Of a DNA stretch of 64,000 bases, positions 50,863-60,172 are shown piece by piece. Made by a program: the position numbers and the translations under genes. The notes beneath the pieces were generated by a model. It had not been told where the DNA came from, ran no database searches, and saw nothing but the letters and a program-made list of their open reading frames with translations. This stretch comes from Planctomycetota bacterium (GTDB lineage: Bacteria > Planctomycetota > UBA1135 > GCA-002686595): the NCBI GenBank assembly GCA_016712565.1, contig JADJQU010000005.1, positions 1 through 64,000 of the forward strand. The letters run 5' to 3'. The number at the start of each line of letters is the position of its first letter. Positions within the stretch are counted from its first letter, which is position 1.

Positions 50863-51710
50863 CTCGTCGAAGTCCGGCTTCTTCATGTCGTAGCCGAGGT
50901 AAAACTTGCATTTGAAGCCGAGGTCACGCAGGCGCTTCAGTTGCTTCGGCTCGAAGCCGGCACGCTCCATCAAGAAGCCGATCGATTGGTGGTAGGGATA
51001 GCGGTAGTCGAGCGCCTTGAGCGTGGCCAAGATCCGTGAGACGGACACCTCGCGCTCGCGAGCGCTCTTGTAGGCCTCGAGCACCTCGTAGAGTCCACCT
51101 GCGTACGTGGGACGCACGGCGATGTCGACGAGCGTTCGCTCGAGTCCAGCAACACGGAGCGGCTCCCCGGACGGTCCCTTCATCTCCTCGACGCCGTAAT
51201 CACCGGTGTGCTTGCCGCTCAGGACCGTGAACCGGTTGTTCTCGAACTGCCAAGTGTACCGAGAGGATCGTTGCTTCCCCTTGAAGGCTCGATCGACGGC
51301 ATCCTGCGTGAGCGAGCCAGTGGGCGAAGGCTTCGGCGTCTGCTCGTAGTTGACGTAAAAGGTCCGCGGAAGCTGCTGCGTCAGTCCGTGCAGGAAGACC
51401 GCGGTTCCGTGACTCATGTAGGCCGCGTCGCGCACCGTACTCGCGATCTCGATCGGGGTGCAGCCCTTCCAGAGGTAGCGGGTGAGGCCGCGGTACTCGT
51501 CGGAGTGCAGCTGAACCTCGCGGAGCAGCCCTTCCCGCTCGAGTATGGCGATGACCTCGGATGCGCGCGTGCTCGGCGGCAGCCGGACGGCTTCTCTCTG
51601 CTTGTAGATGGCATCACGCAGGTTCGCGAGCTTGTAGGCGCGCGGGCGGCGGGTATCGAAGTACTGGACGATCGCGTTCCTGGAGACCTCGAGGGGGCGG
51701 GTTCTGACAT
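50830..51710 (-). CDS. abiEi: AbiEi-type antitoxin with apparent one-base frameshift after its start
   Basis: The main frame gives a winged-helix N-terminus (VIAILEREGLLREVQLHSDEYRG), then AYMSHGTAVFLHGLTQQLPRTFYV and LERTLVDIAVRPTYAGGLYEVLEAY, the pattern of AbiEi antitoxins. No ATG, GTG or TTG starts this frame before an internal GTG at 51435. An ATG at 51710 begins MSEPAP in another frame, and one missing C in the CCGCCCCC run just after it would join it to LEVSRNAIVQYF, giving about 293 residues. So either the gene is frameshifted, the read has an indel, or an unusual start is used. A 30-base perfect palindrome lies 14 bases upstream. Confidence 0.75.
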
Positions 51711-51724
51711 TTTGGCGGGCTCCG

Positions 51725-51754
51725 CTCCTGGCAAGGTATATACCTTGCCAGGAG
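51725..51754. promoter_or_regulatory. Perfect 30-bp palindrome 1, probable antitoxin operator
   Basis: The 30 bases from 51725 to 51754 equal their own reverse complement. The centre is AAGGTATATACCTT and the arm is CTCCTGGC. It lies immediately upstream of the AbiEi start. AbiEi antitoxins repress their own promoters through inverted repeats, so an operator role is likely. Confidence 0.8.
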
Positions 51755-51837
51755 ATGTCATCACTCGGTGAGTTCCTTAGTCCGTAAGTCGTTGTCTAGA
51801 AGTCGGTTACGGGATCGGAAGCCGTGAGCCGCTCACC

Positions 51838-51869
51838 GGGTGCATCAGGTATATATACCTGATGCACCC
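51838..51869. promoter_or_regulatory. Perfect 32-bp palindrome 2
   Basis: The bases from 51838 to 51869 equal their reverse complement. The centre is CAGGTATATATACCTG and the outer arm is GGGTGCAT. The centre is shared with palindromes 1 and 3; the arms are unrelated. The centre-to-centre distance from palindrome 1 is 114 bases. Confidence 0.8.
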
Positions 51870-51930
51870 ATTCAGCGCTGCACGGACCAGGTGCCCGTCG
51901 ACAGGGACGATCCAGCCGTAGAAGCCACTT

Positions 51931-51966
51931 GCTCGATGATGAGGTATATATACCTCATCATCGAGC
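51931..51966. promoter_or_regulatory. Perfect 36-bp palindrome 3
   Basis: The bases from 51931 to 51966 equal their reverse complement. The centre is GAGGTATATATACCTC and the outer arm is GCTCGATGAT. It lies 95 bases centre-to-centre from palindrome 2. No gene starts directly next to it. Confidence 0.8.
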
Positions 51967-52482
51967 TCGCGACCAACCCTCCCACCCCACGCCCAACCGC
52001 CCCGACCCAAGCGCCTAACCCTGACAGCCTTCCAGCCACCGCCCTTGCACTGGAGGGGGTCACAGCCTGCTTGCCCAACAGCGTGACCGGTAGCATCGCC
52101 CCCGAGCAGGAGGGCCAACGGTACCTGGACCCGGATCAGCGCCGACGAGGCCAAGCAGTTCGCCGCCGACACGCATCAATTCAGGCGGCAACTATCTTGA
52201 CACCTACCGGCATCCTCTCCACCGGGAGACCTCGAGACGGTGCTCACTCTTTCTCTGCACCCGCAGCAGCAATCCCGAGTATCGCAGCCTTCAACGTGGG
52301 CGCAAGCGTTGGCCACGCACGCATCACGACCCTCAGCCCCTCGTCGTCCTCGCGGTCTCGCGTTGAGGGGCATTCTAATGCACCTTCTCGCTCGCGCACT
52401 GCTGTGGAATCTCCTGAGGGTGCCCTGGACGGCGCTGTAAGCTCTTTCTCGTCAACACTCACGGCGTCCGAGCAGTCGGTTC

Positions 52483-54537
52483 CTAACCCTCCAATACCTC
52501 CCACCGAGCATACAGAGCCGCGCTGAGCGACTCGCATTCCGCCCGGCGGACCCGCAGTCGTCCCGCCTCCTCGCGGCCCGCGGCATAGACCGCCGGATCG
52601 CAGAGGCGCGCGTCGATGGCGGCCATCTCGGCCTCAAGGCGTTCGATTTCCGCTGTCAGCGTGGCGAGCTCCCTTTCCTCCCAGGGCGCGAGTCGGCGCT
52701 TCTTGGGCGCGCTCGCGCCGCTGACCGCCGCGCCATGCTGTGCAAGGCCCCCGGGAGTGCTCTCGCCGCCTGTCGTGCCCGCGGCGGAGCCCCCGTCGGG
52801 ATTCCCCGCGGCCATCCCGTCCAAGGCACCCCCCGCCGCCGCTCCTGGGCCCCTCGTCCCTCGGCAAGGACCGGCGGCTGGACTCCCGGCCGCGGCCTCG
52901 GCGGAGGGGGATTCGGCGCGGGCCTGCTCGCTCACCATGCGGGCGATCAACGGGGCCACGTCGCCGATGTGTTCGCGCACGCGGCCCCGGCCGTCGAAGG
53001 CCAGGATGCGCGTCGCCACGCGATCCACGAACCAACGGTCGTGGCTGGTGACCACCACGCTGCCCGGGAAGGCGATCAGCGCCTCCTCGAGCGACCGCAG
53101 CGTGGTGAGGTCCAGGTCGTTGGTGGGTTCGTCGAGGATCAGCACGTTGGCGTCCGCGAGCAGCATGCGCGCCAGGCACAGGCGCGCGCGCTCGCCCCCG
53201 GAGAGATCCCCGAGCCGGGTATCGCGTTTCGATCCGCCGAAGCCGAAGCGATCCAGGAAGGCCTCGATGCGCACGGCGCGGCCGCCCACGGAGACGTTGT
53301 CGTTCAGCCCAGCCAGCTCGCGCTGCACCGTGGTGTCGGGCGCCAGGGCCGAGCGTTCCTGGTCGATGCGCGCGAGGCGCACCGTCTCGCCCCGCAGCAC
53401 CCGTCCCCGATCCGGAACGAGTTCGCCCGCCAGGAGCGCCAGCAGCGTCGTCTTGCCCACGCCGTTCTTGCCCAGCACGCCGATGCGTTCGCCGGCGACG
53501 AGGGTCAGATCCAGGTCCCGCAGCACGGGGCGGCCCCCGCGGGAGACGCTGACCTGCTCGCAGGCCAGCACGCGCTCGCCCAGCCGCGGACCGGGCGGCA
53601 GGCTGAATTCGATCGGCGCCGCCCCGGCGCCGGGCTCGGCGGCCACCAGCGCTCCAAAGCGCGTGATGCGAGCCTTCTGCTTGGTGGTGCGCGCGGGAGC
53701 GCCGCGGCGCATCCAAGCGGTCTCGCGGCGCAGCAGATTGAGGCGCGAGGACTCCCTGGAGGCCTCGGCCTCGAGCCGCGCCATGCGTTGGGCAAGATAA
53801 TCCGAGTAGTTGCCCTCGTAGAAGTGCAGGCGGCCGCCCTCCAGCTCGCAGATGCGATGGGCCAGGCGGTCGAGCACGTAGCGGTCGTGGGTCACCAGGA
53901 ACACCGCCGAGCGCGTTTCGAGCAGCAGGTCCTCCAGCCAATCCACCGCCAGCGCGTCCAGGTGGTTGGTGGGTTCGTCGAGCACCAGGAGGTCGGGGTC
54001 GTTGATCAAGGTGCGCGCCAGCGCCACGCGGCGGCGTTCGCCGCCGGAGAGCTGGGCCGCGCGGCGATCGATGCGCGGCACGGACAGGTGGTCGAGAATC
54101 GACTCCACCTTGTGTTCGACGTCGTGGCCTCCGCGGCGCTCCAACTCCTGGTCCACGCGGCCGCTGGCCCCCAGCAGCGCTTCCAGGCGTTCCGGGCTGA
54201 GGTCGGGGCGGGCGAGCTCCTCGTGAAGGCGTCTGGATTCCTCCTCCCACTCGGCGCGGCCTTCGAGCCCGCGGCGGACGATCTCTCTCGCGCTCCATTC
54301 CAGGTCGAGCTTGGGTTCCTGCTCCAGCACGCCGATGCTCAGGCCGCGACGGGCCACCCGCGAGCCGCTCTCGGGGGCTTCCAGTCCGGCCAGCAGTCGG
54401 ACCAGGGTCGACTTGCCCGAGCCGTTGGCGCCCAGGAGTGCCACGCGCTCCCCCGCGTCGATGGACAGGTCCACCGACTGGAACAGCACCCGGTCGTGGA
54501 CCGAGGCGCGCACGCCCTCGAGGGTGACGATCGGCAT
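52483..54537 (-). CDS. uup: ABC-F ATPase, Uup-like
   Basis: This is a 684-residue protein with two ATPase cassettes and no membrane segment. Cassette 1 has LLGANGSGKST, QLSGGERRRVALARTL and LLVLDEPTNHLD. Cassette 2 has LGKNGVGKTTLL, LSGGERARLCLARML and LILDEPTNDLD. The linker includes a charged helical arm (YLAQRMARLEAEASRESSRLN). The C-terminal extension has a Gly/Ala-rich spacer and a coiled coil (LATLTAEIERLEAEMAAIDARL), as in Uup. ABC-F proteins act on ribosomes or, for Uup, DNA structures. It is downstream of a second ABC-F gene on the same strand with a 57-base gap. Confidence 0.88.
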   Translation of the reverse strand: MPIVTLEGVRASVHDRVLFQSVDLSIDAGERVALLGANGSGKSTLVRLLAGLEAPESGSRVARRGLSIGVLEQEPKLDLEWSAREIVRRGLEGRAEWEEESRRLHEELARPDLSPERLEALLGASGRVDQELERRGGHDVEHKVESILDHLSVPRIDRRAAQLSGGERRRVALARTLINDPDLLVLDEPTNHLDALAVDWLEDLLLETRSAVFLVTHDRYVLDRLAHRICELEGGRLHFYEGNYSDYLAQRMARLEAEASRESSRLNLLRRETAWMRRGAPARTTKQKARITRFGALVAAEPGAGAAPIEFSLPPGPRLGERVLACEQVSVSRGGRPVLRDLDLTLVAGERIGVLGKNGVGKTTLLALLAGELVPDRGRVLRGETVRLARIDQERSALAPDTTVQRELAGLNDNVSVGGRAVRIEAFLDRFGFGGSKRDTRLGDLSGGERARLCLARMLLADANVLILDEPTNDLDLTTLRSLEEALIAFPGSVVVTSHDRWFVDRVATRILAFDGRGRVREHIGDVAPLIARMVSEQARAESPSAEAAAGSPAAGPCRGTRGPGAAAGGALDGMAAGNPDGGSAAGTTGGESTPGGLAQHGAAVSGASAPKKRRLAPWEERELATLTAEIERLEAEMAAIDARLCDPAVYAAGREEAGRLRVRRAECESLSAALYARWEVLEG

Positions 54538-54594
54538 GGTGGTGTGGCCGGTGGGAGGGACCCGCGACGCAAGCGCGGGGCTCCCGTGGCCGGA

Positions 54595-56229
54595 CTAGCG
54601 GTGCACCCCGGGCGCCTCGTCGCCGAAGCGCTCGACCCATTGCTCGTAGGAATCCGGGAAGCACTCCGGTCCCTTGCCCGCCCGGGCGCCCGACAGGTCG
54701 AGCACGCGGTTGGAGAGTCCCCGCAGGAACGTGCGGTCGTGGCTCACGAAGAGCATCGTGCCGTCGAAGTTCGAGAGGGTCTTCACCAGCATTTCCTTGG
54801 TGAACAGGTCGAGGTGGTTGGTGGGTTCGTCGAGCACCAGGAAGTTCGGCGGATCGAACAGCATGCGCGCCAGGATCAGGCGCGATCGCTCTCCGCCAGA
54901 CAGCACGCGCACCCGCTTCTCGGTCTCCTCGCCGGAAAAGTCGAACGCACCCAGGATGTTCATCTTGGCCGAGATGGGCGCCGTGGGGAACTCGCGGTCG
55001 AGGTGCTCGTACACCGTGGCCTCGGGGTCGAGCTGCTCCAAGGCCGCCTGGGAGAAATACCCCAGCTTGAGGCTCGCCCCGAGCCGGACCTCGCCCGCGT
55101 CGGGCCGAATGATCCCAGCCACCAGCTTGAGCAAGGTGGTCTTGCCCGCGCCGTTCTTGCCCAGCACGCACCAGCGTTCCTGGCGCTTGATCTCGAAGTC
55201 GAAGCCCCCGTAGATCGTGCGTGGACCGTAGCGCTTGGTGATGCCGCTGAGGGTCGCCACGTCGTTGCCGGAGCGCGGCGGCGTCTTCATTTCGAACGGC
55301 CTCGCCACGCGACGCTTCGGGGGCTCCAGCTTCTCGATCTTCTCCAATTTCTTGATGCGGCTCTGCACCTGGGCCGCCTTGGCCACGTGCCGCTCGAAGC
55401 GCTCGATGAAGCGCTCTTCCTTGGCCAGCATGGCCTGCTGGCGCGAGAAGGCCGCATCCTGCTCGCGGGCGCGGATCTGGCGCTCGCGCTCGTAGAAATC
55501 GTAGTTGCCGCCGTACACCACGAGCTTGCCCGCATCCAGGTCCACCAGGCGCGTGACCACGCGGTTCATGAAGTCGCGGTCGTGACAGGTCATCAGGATC
55601 GCGGCTTCGGTGGCCTGCAGATACTGCTCCAGCCACAGGATCGACTCCAGGTCGAGGTGGTTGGTGGGCTCGTCGAGCAAGAGCACCCTGGCGCCGCTCA
55701 CCAGCACCTTGGCCATCTGCACGCGCATCTTCCAGCCGCCCGAGAGGGCCCCCACATCGCCGTCGATCTGGTCCTCGGCGAACCCCAGGCCCGCGAGCAC
55801 TTCCCGGGCGCGCGCGTCCAGTTCGTACCCGCCCAGCTGCTGGTACTCGCCCTGGACTTCGCCAAAGCGCTCCAGCAGCCGATCCAGGTCTCCGCTGTGC
55901 TCCGGATCGGCGAGCTGTCTTTCCAGCCGCGTCAATTCGCCGTGCAGTTCCCCGAGTCGTCCCGCCCCATGGGCCACCTCGTCGATCACGCTGCGGCCGC
56001 GCATCTCCGCCGCGTCCTGGCGCAGGTACCCGATGGTCAGATCCCTGGGCAGGCTGATCTCCCCATCGTCAGGGCGTTCCTCGCCCACCAGCAGCCGGAA
56101 CAGGGTGGTCTTCCCAGCGCCATTGGGACCCACCAGGCCCACCTTGTCGCCGGGATCGAGTTGAAAGGAGGCCCCTTCGAGGATCGAGCGGGAGCCGTAG
56201 TGCTTGGAGACTGCGGAGAGCGAGAGCAT
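54595..56229 (-). CDS. ABC-F family ATPase
   Basis: This is a 544-residue protein with two nucleotide-binding cassettes and no membrane helices. Walker A motifs are VGPNGAGKTT and LGKNGAGKTT, signatures LSGGWKMRVQMAKVL and LSGGERSRLILARML, and Walker B LLLDEPTNHLDLES and LVLDEPTNHLDLF. The inter-cassette linker is charged (RERQIRAREQDAAFSRQQAMLAKEERFIERF), followed by KKLEKIEKLEPPKR. Overall it is nearest the YdiF/YbiT-type translation-factor group. It probably modulates the ribosome. It lies next to the FecR-like gene with a 27-base gap on the same strand. Confidence 0.88.
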   Translation of the reverse strand: MLSLSAVSKHYGSRSILEGASFQLDPGDKVGLVGPNGAGKTTLFRLLVGEERPDDGEISLPRDLTIGYLRQDAAEMRGRSVIDEVAHGAGRLGELHGELTRLERQLADPEHSGDLDRLLERFGEVQGEYQQLGGYELDARAREVLAGLGFAEDQIDGDVGALSGGWKMRVQMAKVLVSGARVLLLDEPTNHLDLESILWLEQYLQATEAAILMTCHDRDFMNRVVTRLVDLDAGKLVVYGGNYDFYERERQIRAREQDAAFSRQQAMLAKEERFIERFERHVAKAAQVQSRIKKLEKIEKLEPPKRRVARPFEMKTPPRSGNDVATLSGITKRYGPRTIYGGFDFEIKRQERWCVLGKNGAGKTTLLKLVAGIIRPDAGEVRLGASLKLGYFSQAALEQLDPEATVYEHLDREFPTAPISAKMNILGAFDFSGEETEKRVRVLSGGERSRLILARMLFDPPNFLVLDEPTNHLDLFTKEMLVKTLSNFDGTMLFVSHDRTFLRGLSNRVLDLSGARAGKGPECFPDSYEQWVERFGDEAPGVHR

Positions 56230-56256
56230 GGCGTGGAACTGGAGGTTGTACCATCC

Positions 56257-57225
56257 CTAGTCCCACACACGGCGCAGCGAGGCCAGCGGCGTCGTGTGCA
56301 GGGACGCGGCTTCGCCGCTCTCCGAGAGCTTGCCCGTGTCGGTGACGAATCCCATGTTCCCGCCGCGCACGGTCCAGTCCGGCTCGCGCGCGGGGTCGCG
56401 CTCTGCTTCCTCGGTCGCGCCGGGAAGGCGCGCGAAGACGGCCACGCTGCCCTCCGTGCAGCACACGCAGGTGCCGGTGCCGGGCAAAACGTCGAGCGCG
56501 AATTCGGTGCCGAGCACGCGCACCTCGGCGGAGGGAGTCTGGATGCGCAGGCTCGTGCCGTCGAACTCCGGGCCTGTGACCACCGCCAGGCTGCCTTGAT
56601 GCTGCTCCACGAGCAACTCGCCCAGGGTGCCTTCCGCGGGCACCCGTTTCAGCACCGCACGCGTGCCCGAGGCGAGGCCCAGGGCGACGCGCTGGTCGAG
56701 CACCAGCTCCAGGGCACCGCCCTCCACCTCCAGGAGGCTGCCGTCCCGCAGGGCGGCGGCGAGGCGGCGCCCATCGCCGGGCAGGAAACTCTCGCCGTCC
56801 ACGCGCACGGCCACGTAGTCACTGGAGCCGGATACGCGCCAGGCCGACTCGCTGGGCCAGAGGAACATCAGCAGCGCCGCGGCGGCGATGGCGAGAATGG
56901 ACGACAGGCGCACCCAAGGGCCGCGCGGAGGACGACTGTCCAGGGCTCGGGGTGGAGCGGCGGAAGCCGTCAGGTGGGGCTGGGTGGGAGGGGCCACGGG
57001 CCGCGCCGGGAGGTCGGACGTGTCCAGGAACCGGGCCCGCAAGGAGTCGCGGAAGCCGTCGCGGGGCCGCGGCGCACGGGCGTGATCGAGGGCGTGGCGC
57101 AGGGCGGGCTCCGGGGGGGCATCCCCCGCGGCGTCGGCGCCCGGAATGCCGGACCCGGGGTGCGGGCCGGTTCGACCCTCGTCCGGGGAAGGTCGCGCTC
57201 CTTGGGGCTCACCGTGGCGATTCAT
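56257..57225 (-). CDS. FecR-domain transmembrane anti-sigma-like protein
   Basis: This is a 322-residue protein. A long cytoplasmic N-terminal part (residues 1 to about 105, Pro/Arg-rich with a helical stretch EPALRHALDHARA) precedes one membrane helix (LSSILAIAAAALLMFLW). An extracytoplasmic FecR domain follows with VQTPSAEVRVLGTEFALDV-like strands (here IQTPSAEVRVLGTEFALDVL) and a CVCC cysteine cluster. FecR-like proteins relay surface signals to ECF sigma factors. The start ATG overlaps the sigma gene stop (ATGA), so the pair is coupled. No TonB receptor is nearby. Confidence 0.85.
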   Translation of the reverse strand: MNRHGEPQGARPSPDEGRTGPHPGSGIPGADAAGDAPPEPALRHALDHARAPRPRDGFRDSLRARFLDTSDLPARPVAPPTQPHLTASAAPPRALDSRPPRGPWVRLSSILAIAAAALLMFLWPSESAWRVSGSSDYVAVRVDGESFLPGDGRRLAAALRDGSLLEVEGGALELVLDQRVALGLASGTRAVLKRVPAEGTLGELLVEQHQGSLAVVTGPEFDGTSLRIQTPSAEVRVLGTEFALDVLPGTGTCVCCTEGSVAVFARLPGATEEAERDPAREPDWTVRGGNMGFVTDTGKLSESGEAASLHTTPLASLRRVWD

Positions 57226-57887
57226 CCCCGCCCCCGTTCGGCGAGGCCGAGGCCGTACAACACGGCCAGCTCCTCGCGCAGCAGCGCCAAGGCCCGAGAG
57301 TAGCGCTTGCGCACGGCGACCTCGTTCCGCTCGACGATCCGCGCAATTTCCTCGAAGGAGAGCTCCTCGTAGTAGCGCAGCACCAGGGTCTCACGCAGCT
57401 GCGAGGGCAGGCGCTCGATGGCCTCGGCCACTGCTTCCGAGAGCTCGGCGCCGGCCAGGGTCTCCCGGGGTCCGCGCTCCGGGGCCCGCGGCTCCAGGGG
57501 TGCAGTCAGGAGTTCGGTCTCCTCCTCGTCGGAGGTGCCCCGGGCGCGGTCCTGGAAGGCACGGCTCGACCAGTAGTCGCGCACCTTGTTTCCGGCGATG
57601 GTGAACACCCAAGGCCGCAGGGGACGCCGAGGATCGTACTTCGAGAGGGCCCGGTGCAAGTTCATGAAGATGTCTTGCGTCAAGTCCTCGGCGGCGTGCT
57701 CGTCCTTGACCAGTCGTGCCACGTAGCCGTAGACCCGCGGGAAGTAGATGTCGTAGAAGCGCTCCAGGGCCTCGGGGCGAAGTTCGGACAGCGCCGTCAA
57801 ATCGTCGGCGCTGAGTTCCTCCTCCCCGGGGCCGGCCACGGGCACCGAAGCCGTGCGGAATCCGGGTCGGTGGGGGAGTCGAGCCAT
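57222..57887 (-). CDS. ECF RNA polymerase sigma factor (sigma-70 family)
   Basis: This is a 221-residue protein. Region 2 spans LERFYDIYFPRVYGYVARLVKDEHAAEDLTQDIFMNLHRAL (positions about 41-85), with RPWVFTIAGNKVRDYWSSR completing it. Region 4 is LPSQLRETLVLRYYEELSFEEIARIVERNEVAVRKRYSRALALLREEL. There is no region 3, so it is of the extracytoplasmic function type. It is the first gene of a pair with the FecR-like anti-sigma protein, which probably holds it inactive until a surface signal arrives. It is divergent from the M14 peptidase gene. Confidence 0.92.
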   Translation of the reverse strand: MARLPHRPGFRTASVPVAGPGEEELSADDLTALSELRPEALERFYDIYFPRVYGYVARLVKDEHAAEDLTQDIFMNLHRALSKYDPRRPLRPWVFTIAGNKVRDYWSSRAFQDRARGTSDEEETELLTAPLEPRAPERGPRETLAGAELSEAVAEAIERLPSQLRETLVLRYYEELSFEEIARIVERNEVAVRKRYSRALALLREELAVLYGLGLAERGRG

Positions 57888-58279
57888 GGGGTTCGGTCCT
57901 GGCCGCGTCCTGTGACCGCGGAGGAGCCAGGATGCGGCCTGGCCTGGCTCTTGTCACGTGCCACGGCGGGGCGCCCCGGCCCCCCGGCCAGCACGATTCC
58001 CGTGCGGCCGCAGGCACGATTTCCGGGCCCCACTGACCACGGGGCGCCGCGGGGCGGGGGCGCTCCACCCCGACCGTGGCGGCCGGGGAGCCCCATGGCC
58101 CTGGGCGGAGCGCCGGTTCAGGGCCTCTCAAGCCGGCCGCGAACGACGCAGGGACACGCCGGCGGGCCGGGGCTCCCCGGGCAGTGCGAATGCCCCTCAA
58201 GGAAGTCCCCCGGGGACCGCCGTCGTGGCAGAATTCTCCAGGCCCACGGCGCCCTGCTCCCACCTCCCGCACCTCTCCC
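57888..58279. other. Divergent intergenic region, no gene seen
   Basis: About 390 very GC-rich bases separate the sigma factor start and the M14 peptidase start. It must hold promoters for both directions, but no -10/-35 pair stands out. Open frames here are shadows of low complexity. Confidence 0.4.
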
Positions 58280-60172
58280 ATGGAACCCAAAGCCCCTTTC
58301 TTCACTACTTCCGTGGCCTTGACCCTGTTCCTGGCCGCGCCGCAGGTCCGGGCCCAGGAGCCCACCCTGCGCCGGGTCCAGGTGGCCTCCCCGTCACCCG
58401 AGGCACTGTCCCAGGAACTCGCCGATCTGGGCTTTGACGTGGTCGAAGGGTCCGTGGGAACCAGCTCCCTGGAACTGGTGGTCTCCGTGGACTCCCTGGC
58501 CTGGCTGGAGCAACAGGGCTACGGGCCGCAGGTTCTCGAAGTGGGCCGACCCTACTACCGGATCCTCGCGGAACAGGCAGCCGCGGGGGGGCCCGACGGC
58601 GTGCCGCCGGCGGGCTACCTCGACGGAGCGCAGATCCTGGCGGAGATGACCCTCGCGGCCAGCACCTACCCGTCGATCTGCCAGCTGGTGGACCTGACCG
58701 CGATGCTCGGCACGCCTGCCACCGTGCAGGGCCGCCACCTCTTCGCCCTGCGCATTTCCGACAACGTGCTCGTGGACGAGGACGAACCGGCGGTGCTGGT
58801 CCACTGCGGCGCCCACTGCCGCGAGCTGGCGACCCAAGTGATCGGCCTGGACACGATCGCGCGCTTGACCGGCCAGTACGGCATCGATTCGGCGATCACC
58901 AACCTGGTGGATTCCCAGGAGATCTGGGTGCTGCCGAATGCGAACCCGGACGGCTACGACTACGTCTTTGCCGTGGACAACCTGTGGCGCAAGAACCGGC
59001 GTGTGTTCGCCGGGGGCACGGGCGTCGACCTCAACCGCAACTACCCCTTTGGTTGGAGCTCCACCTGTGCGGGCAGCACCTCGGTCTCCAACGAGACCTA
59101 CAAGGGGCCCAGCGCCGGTTCCGAGTCCGAGGTGCAGACCGTGCTCGCGCTCCAGAACAGCCGACGCTTCGCCAAGGTGCTCGACTACCACTCCTACGGC
59201 AGCGAGACTCTGTACGGGTACGTGTGCTGGACCCATCCCTGGAGCAGCTATCTGGCCGCGGAAGCCACGGCGGTGTCCTCCAACTCGGGTTATGGCGGCT
59301 CGATCCGCGTGCCGAGCGCCCAGGGGGAGCAGTTCCAGGAAAACCTGGCGTTCCACGGATCGCTCTCCTTCCTGACCGAAGTCGGCACGTCCTTCCAACC
59401 GACCTACGCGGTGGCCCAGGCCACGGCCCTGCAGGTGTTCGGCGGCACCAAGCACCTTCTGCAGCGGCCGATCTCCTTCTCCGGTCACGTGCTGAACGCG
59501 TGCAGCGGCGCGCCCATCGCCGCGTCGATCGACTATCCCAGCGCGGCCTTCACCCACGCCGAGACCAACGGGAGTTTCGGAGCCTTCAAGCGCTTCCACG
59601 CCTTCCTGCCGACCGGCACGACCCAGGTTCGCTTCAGCGCGCCGGGCTACGTCTCCCAGACGATTCCCGTGAACGCCACGTCGAGCTCCGCCCTGGTCCA
59701 GGACGTGCTCCTGGTGCCCACGGGCAATCCGGTCACCTACTGCACCGCCAAGGTCAACTCCCTGGGCTGCACGCCTCAGATCGGCGCCAGCGGTTCCCCC
59801 AGCGCCAGCGCGGGCCTGGGATTCACCGTCAGCGCGAGCAACGTGATCAACAACAAGCCGGGGCTCCTGATCTACACCAACGGCGGGCGAGCGGCGGTGA
59901 GCTTCTCGGGGGGACTGCGCTGCATCAACACGCCGATCCGCCGTTCGGTGCCGCTGTCCTCCGCGGGCAACCCTCCGCCGAACGATTGCTCGGGCGTGTA
60001 CGCCATCGACGTCAACGCCTTTGCCGTGGGAGCCCTGGGGGGCACGCCGGCGTCCTTCCTCACGGTCCAGGGAACGGTGGTGGACTGCCAGTTCTGGGGC
60101 CGCGACAACGGCTTTGCCGCGCCGGACAACGCCACGCTTTCCAACGGCCTCGAATTCACGATCTGCCCATGA
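58280..60172 (+). CDS. Secreted M14-family zinc carboxypeptidase
   Basis: This is a 630-residue protein. The signal peptide ([15 protein letters not shown]) is cleaved near residue 25. The M14 domain lies at residues about 110-400. Zinc ligands are H179 and E182 in AHCRE and H304 in DYHSYG. Substrate arginine and asparagine lie in [10 protein letters not shown], and the catalytic glutamate is E367 in LTEVGTSF. A carboxypeptidase regulatory-like beta domain follows ([20 protein letters not shown]). The C-terminal domain of about 145 residues starts [19 protein letters not shown], contains CSGVYAID, and ends FTICP, carrying paired cysteines. It should trim peptides outside the cell. The start at 58280 is fixed by the leader. 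Confidence 0.88.
   Translation: MEPKAPFFTTSVALTLFLAAPQVRAQEPTLRRVQVASPSPEALSQELADLGFDVVEGSVGTSSLELVVSVDSLAWLEQQGYGPQVLEVGRPYYRILAEQAAAGGPDGVPPAGYLDGAQILAEMTLAASTYPSICQLVDLTAMLGTPATVQGRHLFALRISDNVLVDEDEPAVLVHCGAHCRELATQVIGLDTIARLTGQYGIDSAITNLVDSQEIWVLPNANPDGYDYVFAVDNLWRKNRRVFAGGTGVDLNRNYPFGWSSTCAGSTSVSNETYKGPSAGSESEVQTVLALQNSRRFAKVLDYHSYGSETLYGYVCWTHPWSSYLAAEATAVSSNSGYGGSIRVPSAQGEQFQENLAFHGSLSFLTEVGTSFQPTYAVAQATALQVFGGTKHLLQRPISFSGHVLNACSGAPIAASIDYPSAAFTHAETNGSFGAFKRFHAFLPTGTTQVRFSAPGYVSQTIPVNATSSSALVQDVLLVPTGNPVTYCTAKVNSLGCTPQIGASGSPSASAGLGFTVSASNVINNKPGLLIYTNGGRAAVSFSGGLRCINTPIRRSVPLSSAGNPPPNDCSGVYAIDVNAFAVGALGGTPASFLTVQGTVVDCQFWGRDNGFAAPDNATLSNGLEFTICP

Larger units (their letters stand above)
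51711..52482. other. Gene-free 770-bp stretch carrying the palindrome array
   Basis: Beyond the three palindromes no convincing gene is seen. Open frames on both strands run through the palindromes and have random composition. A short segment near 52105-52195 on the plus strand reads GTWTRISADEAKQFAADTHQ before a stop; it could be a fragment of a lost gene, but I cannot assign it. GC is below that of neighbouring core genes, in line with acquired DNA. Confidence 0.5.

Noticed and set aside
51725..51966. The palindromes as a CRISPR array
   Set aside because: The repeated units differ in their arms and share only a 10-12 base core. There are just three, with unequal spacing and no cas genes.
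51725..51966. The palindromes as rho-independent terminators
   Set aside because: They lack a loop and a U-tract, have AT-rich centres, and one sits immediately upstream of a gene start.
51840..52526. A 228-codon open frame downstream of the palindromes
   Set aside because: It begins inside palindrome 2, reads through palindrome 3, and is Ser/Pro/Thr-rich without homology signs. It is not supported as a gene.
52735..57303. A 1522-codon plus-strand open frame
   Set aside because: It is antisense to two ABC-F ATPases and the FecR-like gene, which have complete Walker and signature motifs. The frame shows no domain.
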